Positions 34,651-46,889 of a stretch of DNA of 64,000 nt are shown here, piece by piece. The notes below the pieces were generated by a model. It did not search any database and was not told the origin of the DNA. It worked only from the letters and a program-made list of their open reading frames with translations. Source of the DNA: Dryococelus australis (taxonomy: Eukaryota > Arthropoda > Insecta > Phasmatodea > Phasmatidae); the NCBI GenBank assembly GCA_029891345.1, contig CM057005.1:61335760-61399759 (forward strand), read 5' to 3'. Each line of letters starts with the position of its first letter. The first letter of the stretch is position 1. The translations under genes were made by a program, and so were the position numbers.

Positions 34651-35020
34651 TATATTAATCGTTGAACTAAAACTATCGTCGGTGACTCAAAATCGGAAAT
34701 GAATCCCTGATTTGTTTTTTTAATTTCGGGATATTTCTGAATTATACCGGCCATCTTCGCTAATGACGAAAAATAAAAATAAAGATGAAAACTCATTTAC
34801 GATCTATGGTCTAAAGTGAATCCTAAGTGCGGCACATGTCTTTTAATTAGGGCCTGAAGCCCTTAACAATTACTGGACATTGAACACTCCATGAATTAAT
34901 AACGTGTAAAGTTAAAATGTAACATAATTCAGTTCATTATATAAGTGAAAGTGAAATAAGTAAGCCAGGTTAATTTTAAAATGGGGTAGATTTACAAACT
35001 TTCGTTCAAAAATTTTATTT
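34651..35020. other. No feature recognised
   Basis: AT-rich spacer between MITE-C copy 4 and SINE copy 3. Confidence 0.5.
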
Positions 35021-35733
35021 GAGTCGAGAGATTTGGGCCGCTCTTAGGGGGCTATGTAGCTGCGCGTCCAAGGTCAAGAAGTGAAGAAGCGATACGGGTG
35101 ACTGTTGCACGCACGCCTAGCGCCTCATCGCTCCTACGCGCAAGGCGTACAGTGTTTCCGTCGTAACTCTGTACTGCGCAAATCAGATCTGTAACAGTGG
35201 TGTTTTATTACACGCGATGAAAGACCACAGATTAAACTACGTCCGTATCTTTGCACTTTCCTCTTGCCGCTTAAGGAAACTTCCTAGGCGAGTTTTAAAA
35301 ATGCGATTATTTTTACCATTTTCACGAATTATTTTCTCTAAGAATACACTTAATATCACAAAAGTAAAAAAAAAAATAGGGCCATAGATAATTGATTTTT
35401 ATATTTTCTGACAAAAATTCATATTTCCGGAACTTTAATTAACCGAGATACGCGTTTACGCGCAAACAACGATTTCACAGAAAACGTTAACAGCGCTAGG
35501 ACCCTTAACAGCGAGTTCTTAAGAACCGATGAGGGTGAAATGAGGTGAGAATGGAACAGAGCCGAAATGCAAGGGCTCGGGGTAACGGCAGAACCCCGAG
35601 AAAACCTGCTGACCAGCGCCATCGTCTGCCACGATTCCCATTTGCGAAAAACCAGGAGTGAACCGGCCGGGGATTTAACTGGGCATGCCTCGGTGAGAGG
35701 CGAGCAGTCTAACCGCTCAGTAACCGCGGTCCT
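35021..35733 (-). repeat. tRNA-derived SINE, copy 3, split by MITE-B copy 4
   Basis: Two parts, 35021-35046 and 35505-35733. The body has agaaccgatgagggtgaaat and ends in ggcgagcagtctaaccgct. The interruption is the 458-bp MITE-B; no SINE sequence is lost at the joint. Confidence 0.8.
35047..35504 (-). mobile_element. MITE-B copy 4, inserted in a SINE
   Basis: Left flank TTA (35044-35046), right flank TTAA (35505-35508). The SINE arm gagtcgagagatttgggc precedes it and the SINE continues with cagcgagttcttaagaaccg after it. The SINE copy at 51066-51649 shows the uninterrupted site (gctgttaagagc, minus-strand view gctcTTAAcagc), so the insertion point and duplicated bases can be read directly. 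Confidence 0.85.
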
Positions 35734-36218
35734 TCAAAAAAATGAATTAACCGTGAAGGACATTAGTGTCGGCAATGTGTTACTAAAAAAAATATTCTAT
35801 GGTTCAAGGACATACTGATTGCATAATTTTTTAATTACCGACGGCTAGTAATTGGTTATTTTTATCCTGTGGACGTAAGAATAAGAGTTTTTTAAATTTT
35901 ACTGTAGTCATGTTTCTAACAATTCCACCATCACTTGATCGTTACTTTCTAAACCCGAATCAATGATGCCGGTCAGTGAAATGCCATTCACTGAATGCCA
36001 GTTGATAGTCTACTTCTGACTTGTCAAGCAATCAAATGAAATGGGAACAAGTGAGTTATGATAGTAGAAATCTCAACATTCATGTGTATGATCGCTCAAA
36101 TTTTATAGTTCCAAATCTCCTCCCTAATTATCTCATAGTTTTGTGGACTTAGATAATTGTTAGAAATAAATATTATTTTCCGTTTGTTCCGTTTAAAGCT
36201 TTCACTTCCCATAGGTAA
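35734..36218. other. No feature recognised
   Basis: AT-rich spacer; nothing shared with other parts was noticed. Confidence 0.5.
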
Positions 36219-36626
36219 AGGTTGTTCACGATAAAGTGAGAACTTTTGAAACAAGCCTTAGAAAAAAGTCACTGCCCCTGCCTGCATATATTTCAACGTG
36301 TGTCCTGAGTGACATGCGTCCAGTAAAGTTGGTAACGATGGACGGGTAGTAGTTCCGTATCTTAACGTCGAATGCCATTTTCGATAACTTAAATTATTTC
36401 TTTCGCTTTAATATATTTCTTTAATGTAATGAAGTGTAAAAATTAGCAGATTTGTTAGATATTTTCTTTTCAAATAATTTCACTGTTTCACTTGACTGAC
36501 GCATGAATAAAGTGACGAGGCCCACGCCAATGTTCATAATACATAGGCGGAATAATACACAACGTTAATACAAGTATATTTTAAGCAGAACTTTCAAAAG
36601 GGCTCATTTTACCGTGAATAGCCTAT
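36219..36626 (+). mobile_element. MITE-A copy 7
   Basis: Starts aggttgttcacgataaagtg, ends gctcattttaccgtgaatag. Contains cttgactgacgcatgaataa. Confidence 0.8.
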
Positions 36627-38480
36627 ATCAGACTTATACAAGCACACTTATTTTCCATTTTAAAAATTAATTTTTCTCGATTCAGTCTCCATTTTCTGCT
36701 GCATTGGCTCTATTGTACCGAGGTACATTCTGATACTAAATGTTAAACAAATTAATGCTTTCTTCGCAAAACTTTTATTTTCAGCAATACTTAGTTTATG
36801 TTAAGTATAGATTCTTTTTGAATATACTAAATAAATTTTGTGCTATATATAGCTGTTATAATTTGAAAAATTTAAAAGATCGATATTATCTTGACGTTTT
36901 AGACTATACTTTATTCATTTTCATACTTGTTGTAAAGATGGAATATATTTATTAAATACAAATCGACTTACAAAATAACATGCATAAACAGAATCACCTT
37001 ATAGGTTATTTTATACTGGATTCGTTCAAGTGACTTGCGAAGTGTAGTGTTTTTGAGAATGATTATATAATTTTGTTCTGGTTAAATGAAAAAAAAAAAA
37101 CCTTAATTTTACAGGGTCAAAGTACGGTAATAAATAGTCATTGAAGACAACAAATGAATATCACATCAAGATATATGGTCAAAAGCATCGCATATTGACA
37201 TGTATAATATCACTAACCGAGGTTAGTATTGAGACAATATGTCTTTATCACTTCTGACATATTTACGTGCAATAGAAAGTAAGTTAAGAACAAGTCTCTC
37301 ATCGTTATTGATTTGAACTAGCAATGGAAAAAATAATACATCTGATAATTTATGTAATCTGTAGCAAAACGACCACGGAGATATCTTCCTTTATATTTAG
37401 ATAAGTTCACTTTAAAATTATGAGAAACGTGAAACAATCTAAAACGCGTACGTAGATACCCTTGTTTTTGTTTATCGCTGAAAGCTCGCACAGCTTAAAA
37501 TGTATTTCTTTTTCTATCTGACAGGGGAAAATTTATACTGCGCCATTCGCAAATTTGCAGTTAGCTCTTGCCATTTTGGTGTATGACCGTCCCGATGGCT
37601 ATGCGGTGGGACGCTTGCCTTGTAACCAATCCAAAAGGGTGGACTCCCTCCCCCCGCCCCTCTTTACGCGTTTCGCATTACTCATTTTAATTTCACCATT
37701 CCACCACCCTCCCTACGCCCACCGAAACTACGAGAAACCACGAGCACGGTTTGTGGCTTGTTCCCTAATTCATTCGCCTGTTTCCCATTTACAATTCTCA
37801 GAGGAAGGGATATCTATAGTTAGCCAGCGCTTTGGATCTACCTCTAAACTTATTGGTATCCGTTATTTATGCGTCACAGCAAGATGCGCAGTGATAAAAA
37901 ACTTCGGTGGCCAATATCACAAGGAAAAGAAAACCGAATTCTATAAAAAATTGAATATTTTCCTCGTCTTAGAAAAATTGACGCGCTGCAGTTTTAAAAT
38001 TGAAATTTCAATTTATGTTGGCTGGAGTACAAGTGTATGCTGACGTTTTTTTAAATTGGTTCTTGAGCTTTGAATGCGGAATTCCCAGTTTGTAGACTTT
38101 GTTTATCTTTCATGAATTATTCAGCTGACTATTCTTCGCTTCTTTTCACACTCAAACTAGCCAGATCATTTAAATATATTCATACTTGACACAGCATTTC
38201 CCGGACACTGGCTCAATTTTAATTCGGTGTAAAGTTTCTGTATTAACATTAAATGTGTTCTATTCAAAGGCCGTCCCTTTTATTATTGTATGTAGTATCG
38301 TTATTATTGTTTAAAATACTTAGGCATGGACGCTGATGCATTTTAATTAAAGTATATCAAATTGGTGGCCATATTTAACTTATAACTCGGTGCGGGAAAC
38401 TTTATGTGAAAGGTGATCACAATTACAAAATAATAAGATTATTATGATTGGTTTATCACCAGAACGTTTACTCAAGTTTA
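36627..38480. other. No gene recognised
   Basis: Holds a 162-codon open frame (37555-38043) without a motif, over the weak tRNA-like sequence; probably chance in a locally GC-richer patch. Confidence 0.45.
37586..37650 (+). repeat. Weak tRNA-like sequence
   Basis: cgatggctatgcggtgggac resembles an A-box region, cttgccttgtaaccaatcc an anticodon arm (UGU), and gggtggactcc a B-box. Only suggestive. Confidence 0.3.
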
Positions 38481-38913
38481 AAGACTGTTCATGATAAAGT
38501 GTCCTCTTTTTAAATGAACATTAGAAGAAATTCGCTGCCCCTACCTGCATATATTCGAATGCGTGCACTGAGTGACATTCACCGAGTGAAGTTGGTAACA
38601 ATGGATGGAAAGTAGTTCTATATCTTAGCTTCGAATAAAAATTGTAAGGTAACCATTTGTGATAGATTGAACTATTTATTTTGGTTACTGTTCTTTTTTT
38701 TTTTTTTAATGCGCGGAAGTGTGAAAATGAGCAGATTTGTAAAATATTTACTTTTTGTAATTATTAAACAGTTCCGCTTGACCGACACAAGAATAAAGTG
38801 AGGAGGCCAGTAACAACGTTGAGTTTACATACGGCGTAAGAATACACAATGTGCATACATGTAGATACTAAGCAGGGGTTTCAAAAGTGCTCATTTTACC
38901 GTGAGCAGCCTCT
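38481..38913 (+). mobile_element. MITE-A copy 8
   Basis: Starts aagactgttcatgataaagt, ends gctcattttaccgtgagcag. Its internal (T)15 run makes it slightly long. Confidence 0.8.
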
Positions 38914-40321
38914 ACCTGTGTAGTGACACAATTGGAACTGTGTACTTGTTTCGACTTCCGGGAATTTTTAACTTCGGGATACGACGAGTTATCTAGTTTT
39001 TTTTTTTGTGAGTTTCTTTCCACTTGTTTACCGACTTGCTCCTTACAAACGTTTAATGTAAGTGATGTGTTCGAATCATCATAGATCTGTTAACATCGGT
39101 AAATGAGCGTGTAAGCTTGTGGTAAGTACACAAAATATGATAGTTTCTGCGAATCTCTTTTTCAACTAACTTTAAGCTAGATTCATGAGCAAAATTCTTA
39201 TGCACACTATTCCCTATACTGCTATGCACGAATTCTGGGAGAAATGTGCACGATATATCTTTAACATTGTGAGAGGATGGATATATGCAAAAACTACGAA
39301 CATATGAATACCCGTCGTTTGACCGAAAAATCGCTTAGCGAAATTTTCTACCAAACGCAAGTTCTACCATATGCTTTCTCTACCAAGAGCGTACTGTGCC
39401 GTATTCCTGTCAGCTAAGCGTACGCCTGCTCTGTCAAACGCCTGTTCTGACAAATGCCTGTCTGCGATTTAAAGGATAAGTTTTCTGTTAAACGGCTGAT
39501 TTGTCAAATTAATTTTCAGCAAAATGTTGCACCCGTGAAAAAGTGGGCTTACTATGTACAAAAATTACAGGAAATACTCACACGAATGGCGACCATTCGG
39601 ACTGTGTGTGTAGAAAAATGGTTTAAATAAAGTGATCTAAAAATAGTAATATACTATAAATCCCTATGAACAAAGTCAGTAGAATAAATTTCGAGAAATA
39701 TATAGTTCAGTGGTGTCTAAGAGCCATCCAAACCACTTCTGCGCTAAAGGTTTGGTTACTTACCGCTGACCAAACATTATGCACTGTGGAGTTAAACAAG
39801 AGCATAGGATAATATTCTGCATCCCTCTGGGTATGCCGTGGCGCCCCAGTTATTACTATCCTATTACTGGGCTTAGCGGAACCCCTTAACTAGCTCTCAT
39901 TCAATTTAACTTGTTTGTGTGTGCGGTAGGTGACTGTGAGGTGTCTGTCCGGCGACCACCGAATCACTAGCAATCACAATGTATTTAGTGGACATGTTTG
40001 TCGATTATTGGTGGCGTGTTGTAGAGTTACAGTGCCGGGGAAGTCCTCGTGTACACATGGTTGTGCGTGCGGGTAAAAGACCATCCAAACTTTGAAACAC
40101 AAGAAGGACTTCAAATGATCAACCGCGTGTGTGTGCGTATGTGAAATACCATTTGAAGATTCCGATATGCATGAGCTCGTATTTAAATGTCAAATACGTC
40201 GACATACACACACGTGTAAGATGAATAATGGATATTCAGCATACCGGTTCAACTTCCCGCGGAAAGAGTGCACTGAAACTCGCCTGATCGCAAGCGATAC
40301 CGATGACGGACGAGTCTGTGA
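38914..40321. other. No feature recognised
   Basis: Mixed composition. Words such as ctgtcaaacgcctgttctgac recur locally near 39420-39500, a weak short-period similarity. Confidence 0.45.
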
Positions 40322-40424
40322 ATGTATAAATAGACTACCTATATAATAAATAAAAATAGTTCAGACTGAAAAGGTACAAATAGTCTACCTAAATAATAAA
40401 ATTAAAATATTTGAGACTAAAAAA
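40322..40424 (+). repeat. Two tandem copies of an approximately 51-bp AT-rich unit
   Basis: tagactacctatataataaa and tagtctacctaaataataaa repeat at a spacing of about 51 bp just outside the left end of the fold-back; the second copy runs into the fold-back terminus (gactaaaaaatg against gactgaaaaggt). Confidence 0.6.
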
Positions 40425-40873
40425 TGAAGAAATAACTATAAAAAACATTTAAAACCAAGCTTTTATTTATAAATGAACTAAAAAAAAAAAGTAATTATAG
40501 GAGTAGTTACAGAATGTGTAGAACTTGTAAGACGTGGTTGAACAGCCGTAACAAACTTTACTATAGATTAATATTTTTGTATCAATTTATATTTAGTGTA
40601 TAAAAGGTTGGTGCAATAAACGTAAGCGTAGTAAGTATATAACTTGCGTAAGGCTCTTAACTATTCGCTCCAAGCTTTATAAACTAACTATAAATTGATA
40701 CAAAAATATTAATTTCTAGTAAAGTTTATTACTGCTGTTCTACCGCGTCTTACAAATGCCACAAATTATGTAACTACTCCTATGATGATTTTACATTTTT
40801 AGTTTATTTGTAAATAAAAGCTTGGTTTTTAAAGGGGTTCTAGAGTTAATTTATTTTGCACTTTTTAGACTCA
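40419..40873. repeat. Fold-back element (about 455 bp)
   Basis: Left arm 40419-40612, right arm about 40650-40873. Landmarks: aaaccaagcttttatttat left and ataaaagcttggttttta right; aggagtagttaca left and gtaactactccta right; ttgtatcaatttata left and taaattgatacaa right. Termini ttgagactaaaaa and tttttagactca. Confidence 0.75.
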
Positions 40874-41752
40874 CCTAATTTTTTAAACTCGTTGCTTGAA
40901 TGCATGTCAGCGTCTCCTCTGTTGAGACTTAAAGATACGTTAGAGGCGCGCCAAGACCCTGTGCCAGGAATCGGGCGAGAAGCAACAGTGATTCCCCAAT
41001 AGCATAATTAGTTTGAGACAAGCTTGAGTCAAACTTGTAATGTTTGACTCTGTAACCTTGAATCAAGCTTGCTATGCACGCCAACAAGATTGAATGAATC
41101 TTGAATTGACCTAATTAGTCTCCACAGGTCAAGGATGTCACAAGCTTAATTAGTTACACTTTCAGCAAGCTTGCCTTGGCAACCTACGACCACAAAATGC
41201 AAGATTTCCAGCGTTAGCATGAATGTGCCAGTCATGAGAAACGTGGCTTCGATTGAGCTTTAATCGAACATAATAGGCACAAATGGCAAGTCTGCTGCAA
41301 GATTATATGCTCTCCGGGCAGTGGTCATACCGCAGATCTTTTTCAAGGTTAACTGAGTAATTTTGATACCAACCTTCCATATAAATCTCTGCCCTCAACC
41401 GCACACATTCTAACGAGCGCAGTTACTACCTTCTCCTCCCAACAAAGTTGGCAGCTGTGTACGACGAATTGTTCCATGAAATTATGTGGCATTAAAAGCA
41501 CGACGTCTAAATTTACGGACACTGCATTTAGTTCCTGCTTTTTTTTATGTGTATTATGGTATGATCTACCACATCAGTACCAATTTTACGTTTATAACAC
41601 TTTCACAAATACACTTTACTGGTGCTAGTTATTGGGCCTATGGAATTGTTACTTTTACGTATCGTGTAGGATTACAAAATTTGCAGATCCTAGGCAGAAT
41701 TCTTGGACTTATTTAACCATAAACAGCACACATTAAAGATTTAGACCCAAAC
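40874..41752. other. No feature recognised
   Basis: Several caagcttg-containing words (41020-41180) but no clear repeat or gene. Confidence 0.45.
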
Positions 41753-41860
41753 TTTAGTCCATTCCCCATTGGAAGTAACTTTCTCGGAGCCCTGCTAAAT
41801 GTTTACTTGCAGGCCCGTTTCATATCCTTCCACCAAATGTAAACAAACATTGTCATGTGA
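41753..41860 (-). mobile_element. MITE-C copy 9, right-end fragment (reversed)
   Basis: tttagtccattccccattgg, agtaactttctcggagccct and gctaaatgtttacttgcagg match the reversed right end; the rest has decayed. Confidence 0.5.
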
Positions 41861-44800
41861 CTACCATGTAACATCTGTAAAAATCAATGTTTAAATTCCA
41901 TTGTGTGTGTACATATGTTCGTATACTTTCGCTACACCTAAAAATAAACATTGAATTGTGACTTCTACTTTTATACCTGTCAAACATGTTGTTTACTGTT
42001 TACAGCTTTTCAAAGAATTCTGTCAAATTCCAAAATCCATTCCGTATGAATATTCGCTGTTTAGACCTTTAACGTTATTTAGGTCAGCTTTATGATGTTT
42101 TAAAAATACCTGAATCGAAAACAGTTCTTAAGGTTATTTTACATTAACATATTTCTTTTCCATGACGTAGCTCAATACATGTAATACACGTTAGTATTTT
42201 GCCGCGGCTGTGTTTAACACTGTTACAACTGCGAGGTAAAGGGCTGTACTAATTGTAATTATTCTTTTGTTATTGATATGTGTTGGATCATTTCTCTAAA
42301 AGGACGGCCTCATTTGGAATAAATATTAAAGAGAAGGATTAACAAGTGAAAAAGGCACACATGTTGCTCATTCTTGTCATACAAACTTTAAAAGATAGCG
42401 GCTAACATGCATACAAATAAGCCTACGATAACTTTTATTCCGCTCATATTTCTATGTATTGCTACTTACTGTTTATTAGGTTTATTGAAATTTATCGGGC
42501 TGGGCTTAGTATTTTTCTTCTGGGATTGTGGCAAATTACGTTACACGACTGTGTTTCAAACCCCCTAGGGCAAAGGTACAACATTGTGATAAATAAACAG
42601 ACGTGGATGTAAATAAATAACTTCGTCATAAAAACAGTTCACATTTAAAACGTATAAATAGTGCCAATCAAATATTTGAAATCACGCACACACAGGGCCA
42701 ACGTATCGACCACGATGCACAAAAGCACGCCATTTCACAGATGCAATGATTAACGAAACACACGTCACAGTATATTTATTACTGCCATGGAAACACAGAT
42801 TTAGCACAACATCGTAACTTGCCTAGGTAGGTTTAAATAACACAATGTGTGCAAACGTGATGTATTAATTTGAAGTATTTTTCGGAGTAAGAATAATTTA
42901 CGTTTCGTTTGACAAAAAGCAACACGCCATGTCATGGCTCGCCACGTCTGCCAACTTCACTAGGTAACTACCCCGCCATCTAAATATTTAAAATAAGTAT
43001 TCAAACATTAAAATCTATTTTTAGTTGTAAATTATAAATTCAAAAAATCATTATTTTGCTGTAATAAGTATGAAATATGCTACAATAGAAAACATGTGTA
43101 ATTTCCTTTCTTATTAGCGAAGTGAAATTTCCCGAGTGTGAAAGAGACGAAGAAAAAGAATGAGTGTGACAAGCCTCGCCAGCAGACAGTTTTTCAATTG
43201 CTTTCTCGCTCAATAGAACAATACCGTACCATTACGGCCTACTCACGATATTTTCCGCTGTTATTTTAAACTGTAAACATGAGATATGTTGCCATCGGGG
43301 CTACTTAAATATTTAAATATTTCGATAGACACAGTTCAATTTGCAAATAGTATACTAAAAAAAGAGAGATTCAAAAAATATTTTAACTGTGAACTATTTC
43401 TTACCTGTCGTTGCCAATACGTTGCTGCACACGCTGTTGATAATTCATGTTTAAAAATGAAATAAATATTACAAGTTATAGAAGATATTAAGGTAATGTT
43501 TCATTTATTCAATAATACAGTACTATAAAGTTAACCACAGTGTTATACATTTGTGGAATACAGGTTATTGGAAAAACAGGTTGACATGTTCTGCCTAGAG
43601 TGTTTTTTCAAAGGTTGATTTTCATAAGTCGCTTCCAATCGTCGGTAATGGACTATAATCACAGTTGTTTTATCGTGTTTAACAGTATAAATTGAGAAGG
43701 AAAATTTTATTGATTATAAGCCTTATAAAACATTTTTTAGGGGCGTATTATGTATGTTATAGGTTTATTTAACGGACGCAAAATAAACAGCAGTTAAAAA
43801 GAAAGTGTTAAATAATCTCAGAAATGTTCTGAGAGTAACTTTTCATGTTACTGTTGTATACGGACAAATTTTATTGTCTTGTTAAAACAAACAAAAAAAA
43901 AACTGACTGTAGTTTTCGGCTACTACCCAGAGTAGAAATCCTATAACTGATTAGAGAACTATTTCAGCAATAACGTGTAACGATGAAAAATGATATTTCG
44001 AAAACTGCTATGGACGTGGTTACTGTAGGTTGTAAGTCTGAGGGAAATTCATTTAACACTTGGTAAATACTGGAAAACTGAATTGGTGGTGCGAACACCA
44101 AAGTTTCACAACTGGCAAGTCGTATTTTTTTTTATACTTGCGTACATTTTCGCGAGAAAAATAACATGAGCATAAGAAGAGAAGGTAATGCACGGTTTCA
44201 TGGAAGATATCATGTATAGTTTTGGCTTTATGAAAAATTTTTTGCACGTGTTAACAAATACTACACTAAGGGAAATTACATTTGGTTATTTGGCATCCAA
44301 GAGACTAAAAAGACACACTCTGTGACCTCAATCGATAAGGTATCGCGTTCGGGTTCGGATGATGGGGTTTCTCGTCTCGAATACGATTATTGCCGTTAAG
44401 CCATGGATGTGAGAGTGTATTTAACTGTATACGTTTTGTTCAGGTTAGAACATAAACCGTGCGTTTGATAGCCCTACGTACAAAGCATATACAAGCAACT
44501 TATAAAAAATTAATAAGTGTAGACAGTTTAACGCCTGATTCTACGTTGGGGATGCAGATTTTTAGTTTTAGTAGACAAATTAAAAACCCTTGTGGGATTG
44601 AATATTTCACAAAGAATATTTAAATTTAAAAAAATCGCTGTAAAGTACTGATGATTTTACTGTATTTAGCATATGAGATAGATAAGTTATTAAGTTTGCA
44701 CTTAAAATGCAAAATTATATTCCGTAGAGAGAGCGTTAGGATTAATTCAGTATACATGTGTATTAGTATGTGTTATTAGTACATATGATCGTTTATCGCT

Positions 44801-45112
44801 GGAAAAGTTGATTGTTTCTTTGATTTCAATGCACTGTGTACACCAGTCAGAAATTTTATTTTTGTTATTGGTTGTTCTGCGTGTAGGAAGCTACTTTCCC
44901 ATTTCTTTAAGCCAATGAGAAAGCTGATACTGTAAATTTGAAAAAAATTAATTGGTACTCTAGGTATTTATTATCCAATTATAAAAAGAATGAGACGTTA
45001 AAGCGTTTTCGAAGATATTATGGCTCAAAGAATTTTCGAGATTTACCAGTGTCTCTAGTTTGATGAATATTTCTGAATGCTTCTTTACAGGTGTTTTATA
45101 TACAAAAATATA
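41861..45112. other. No gene recognised
   Basis: AT-rich. Contains the tRNA-Arg-like sequence (44321-44394) and, at 44795-44930, the second copy of the unidentified repeat seen near 13970. Confidence 0.45.
44321..44394 (+). repeat. tRNA-Arg-like sequence
   Basis: tgtgacctcaatcgataagg (A-box pattern), gcgttcgggttcggatg around the anticodon position, and gtctcgaatacga (B-box pattern). Stems are imperfect; probably a SINE head or tRNA pseudogene. Confidence 0.4.
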
Positions 45113-45366
45113 ATGAGTGAGTGAAGTTATTTGGATGGCTCTGAACATTGGGGTCTTGAGAGCCGATGAGGGTGAATATGAGTACGGAGCGGCGTCGGGA
45201 TGAAGGGGCGGGGAAAGCAGGATACCCCCGAGAAAACCAGATGACCAGCGGCATCGTTCGACACGATTCCCGCATGCGAAAATCCGCAGTTACCCGGTCG
45301 TGGGATTGAACCCGGATTGCCTTGGAGGGAGGCGAGCAGGATATCTGCTCAGCCACCGTGGCTCCT
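45113..45366 (-). repeat. tRNA-derived SINE, copy 4
   Basis: Starts gagtgagtgaagttatttgg and ends cagccaccgtggctcc; minus-strand head ggagccacggtggctgagca. Contains gagccgatgagggtg and cacgattcccgcatgcg. Confidence 0.8.
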
Positions 45367-45606
45367 ACACCACCAAAAATTGATAATAATGTATAGCTAC
45401 TTTTCCATCTGATTTTACAAAATAAAATCAATAGTATGTATAATAGTTAAATCAACCAATTCTAGGGCTCACTAACGGGCGCGGTTAGGAAATTGGTTTA
45501 ATTAACTAGATGTAATCACCGAGTTAGTTTCTAGTGCTGTTATGACTAATATCCTGGAGTGACAATTTTAATATCGATGTGCGTAGTGTAGGCCTATGTA
45601 TGTCTG

Positions 45607-45650
45607 TGTAATATATACAATGACGAATAATAGTCATTGTATATATTACA
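45607..45650. repeat. Perfect 18-bp hairpin
   Basis: tgtaatatatacaatgac and its exact complement are separated by the 8-nt loop gaataata. Confidence 0.9.
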
Positions 45651-45961
45651 TTATGTATATGCACGTAAGAAAAATATCGAGTGCATCTGCTCAACTATAA
45701 TATCAGCTATTTTTCTACAACAAAATCTATTTCAGGTTTATAAGAAGTGCATGCAATATATATTGAGCTTTGATTCTTATTTAAACGCAGCGCAATTAAT
45801 TTTACTTTCTTAATTTTTCCTATTTCCGCTTGTAAGAAAGTTTAGTGCATAAATTAACGCTAAACACGTTAATTGAAGATTAGAGATTTCTGGAATGAAT
45901 GGAGAACGTTCCTAAATACTTGTCTCTACCTAGATTGTGAGCAAATATTTTGACGGAGTGA

Positions 45962-46395
45962 TATAGGCAGTTCACGGTAAACTGAGCACTTTTGAAAGCC
46001 CTGCTTAAGAAGATATTCTTTAATGCACGTTGTGTATTCTTCTACCACATTTAAAATTAACTTTGCAATCGGCTTGACAATTTTAGTCATGCTTCGGTCA
46101 AGTGAAACTGTGAAATTATCATATAAAAATATTTTACTAATTTTCTAATTCTTGCACTTACGTGCGTAAAAAAAAAAAAAAACAGAAAGTATTAAACAAA
46201 ATCATTCGAATGTTCACAAATGCTTACCTAACAATTTTCATTCAACGTCAAGAGCAGTAATTACTATCTCTACGTCGTTGTCAACTTTAGTAGGTGCTTG
46301 GCAGTCTGTGAACCTATTAATATGCATGCTGGTAGGGGCAGTGACATTTTTCAAAGATTGATTTCGAAATTGTTTAATTAACCGTGAACGATCTT
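45962..46395 (-). mobile_element. MITE-A copy 9
   Basis: Starts taggcagttcacggtaaact and ends aattaaccgtgaacgat. The second TIR is decayed (attgtttaattaacc). Confidence 0.7.
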
Positions 46396-46458
46396 TACTT
46401 TCCTTCACTGCGATATCTTACGCTGCACTAAAAAAACGTCAATTTACACCGTAAGAAA

Positions 46459-46889
46459 TATAGTCCATTCGAGGTTTCTTCACACTTTTTGAATCAAACA
46501 TTTGAAGAAAAAAAAAAACTCATGTATGACGTGTGTGGCTGTTTCCTAAATGCGCCATGTATTACAAGAGTTTTATACTTCTGAAAACATTTAAGTTCTT
46601 ATTTTTGGTTTTTGTACAATTTAACTTTTACTAATCGTTTATCTATAAATTATAATATTTCTTTTGTAACTAATATGAATAGTGAAATAAAGAAAATAGT
46701 GTATTGGCAATGTCTGGTAAGAAATAGTTCTTATGCAAAATATGATTACACTGATTGCGCACGAATGCGGTGCGTCGGCTCTCTGGTGTAATTTTCTAGG
46801 CTCTGTTTGTACGAGGCGGAGGAATACCCTGGAAGCAGAACTCCAGCAGGGCTTCAGAAAAGTTGGAAGTAACCATGAATGGAGTATAG
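46459..46889 (+). mobile_element. MITE-C copy 1
   Basis: Family definition: about 430-440 bp, left end tatagtccattcgaggtttc, right end gtaacc-tgaatgga-tata; interior landmarks cgtgtttggctgtttcctaa, gtatcacaagcgttttata, gaaatagttctNatgcaaaa and gaggaatatcctggaag. This copy has all of them. Confidence 0.8.

Noticed and set aside
37555..38043. 162-residue plus-strand ORF
   Set aside because: No recognisable domain, unusual composition change midway, and overlaps a tRNA-like sequence; likely chance.
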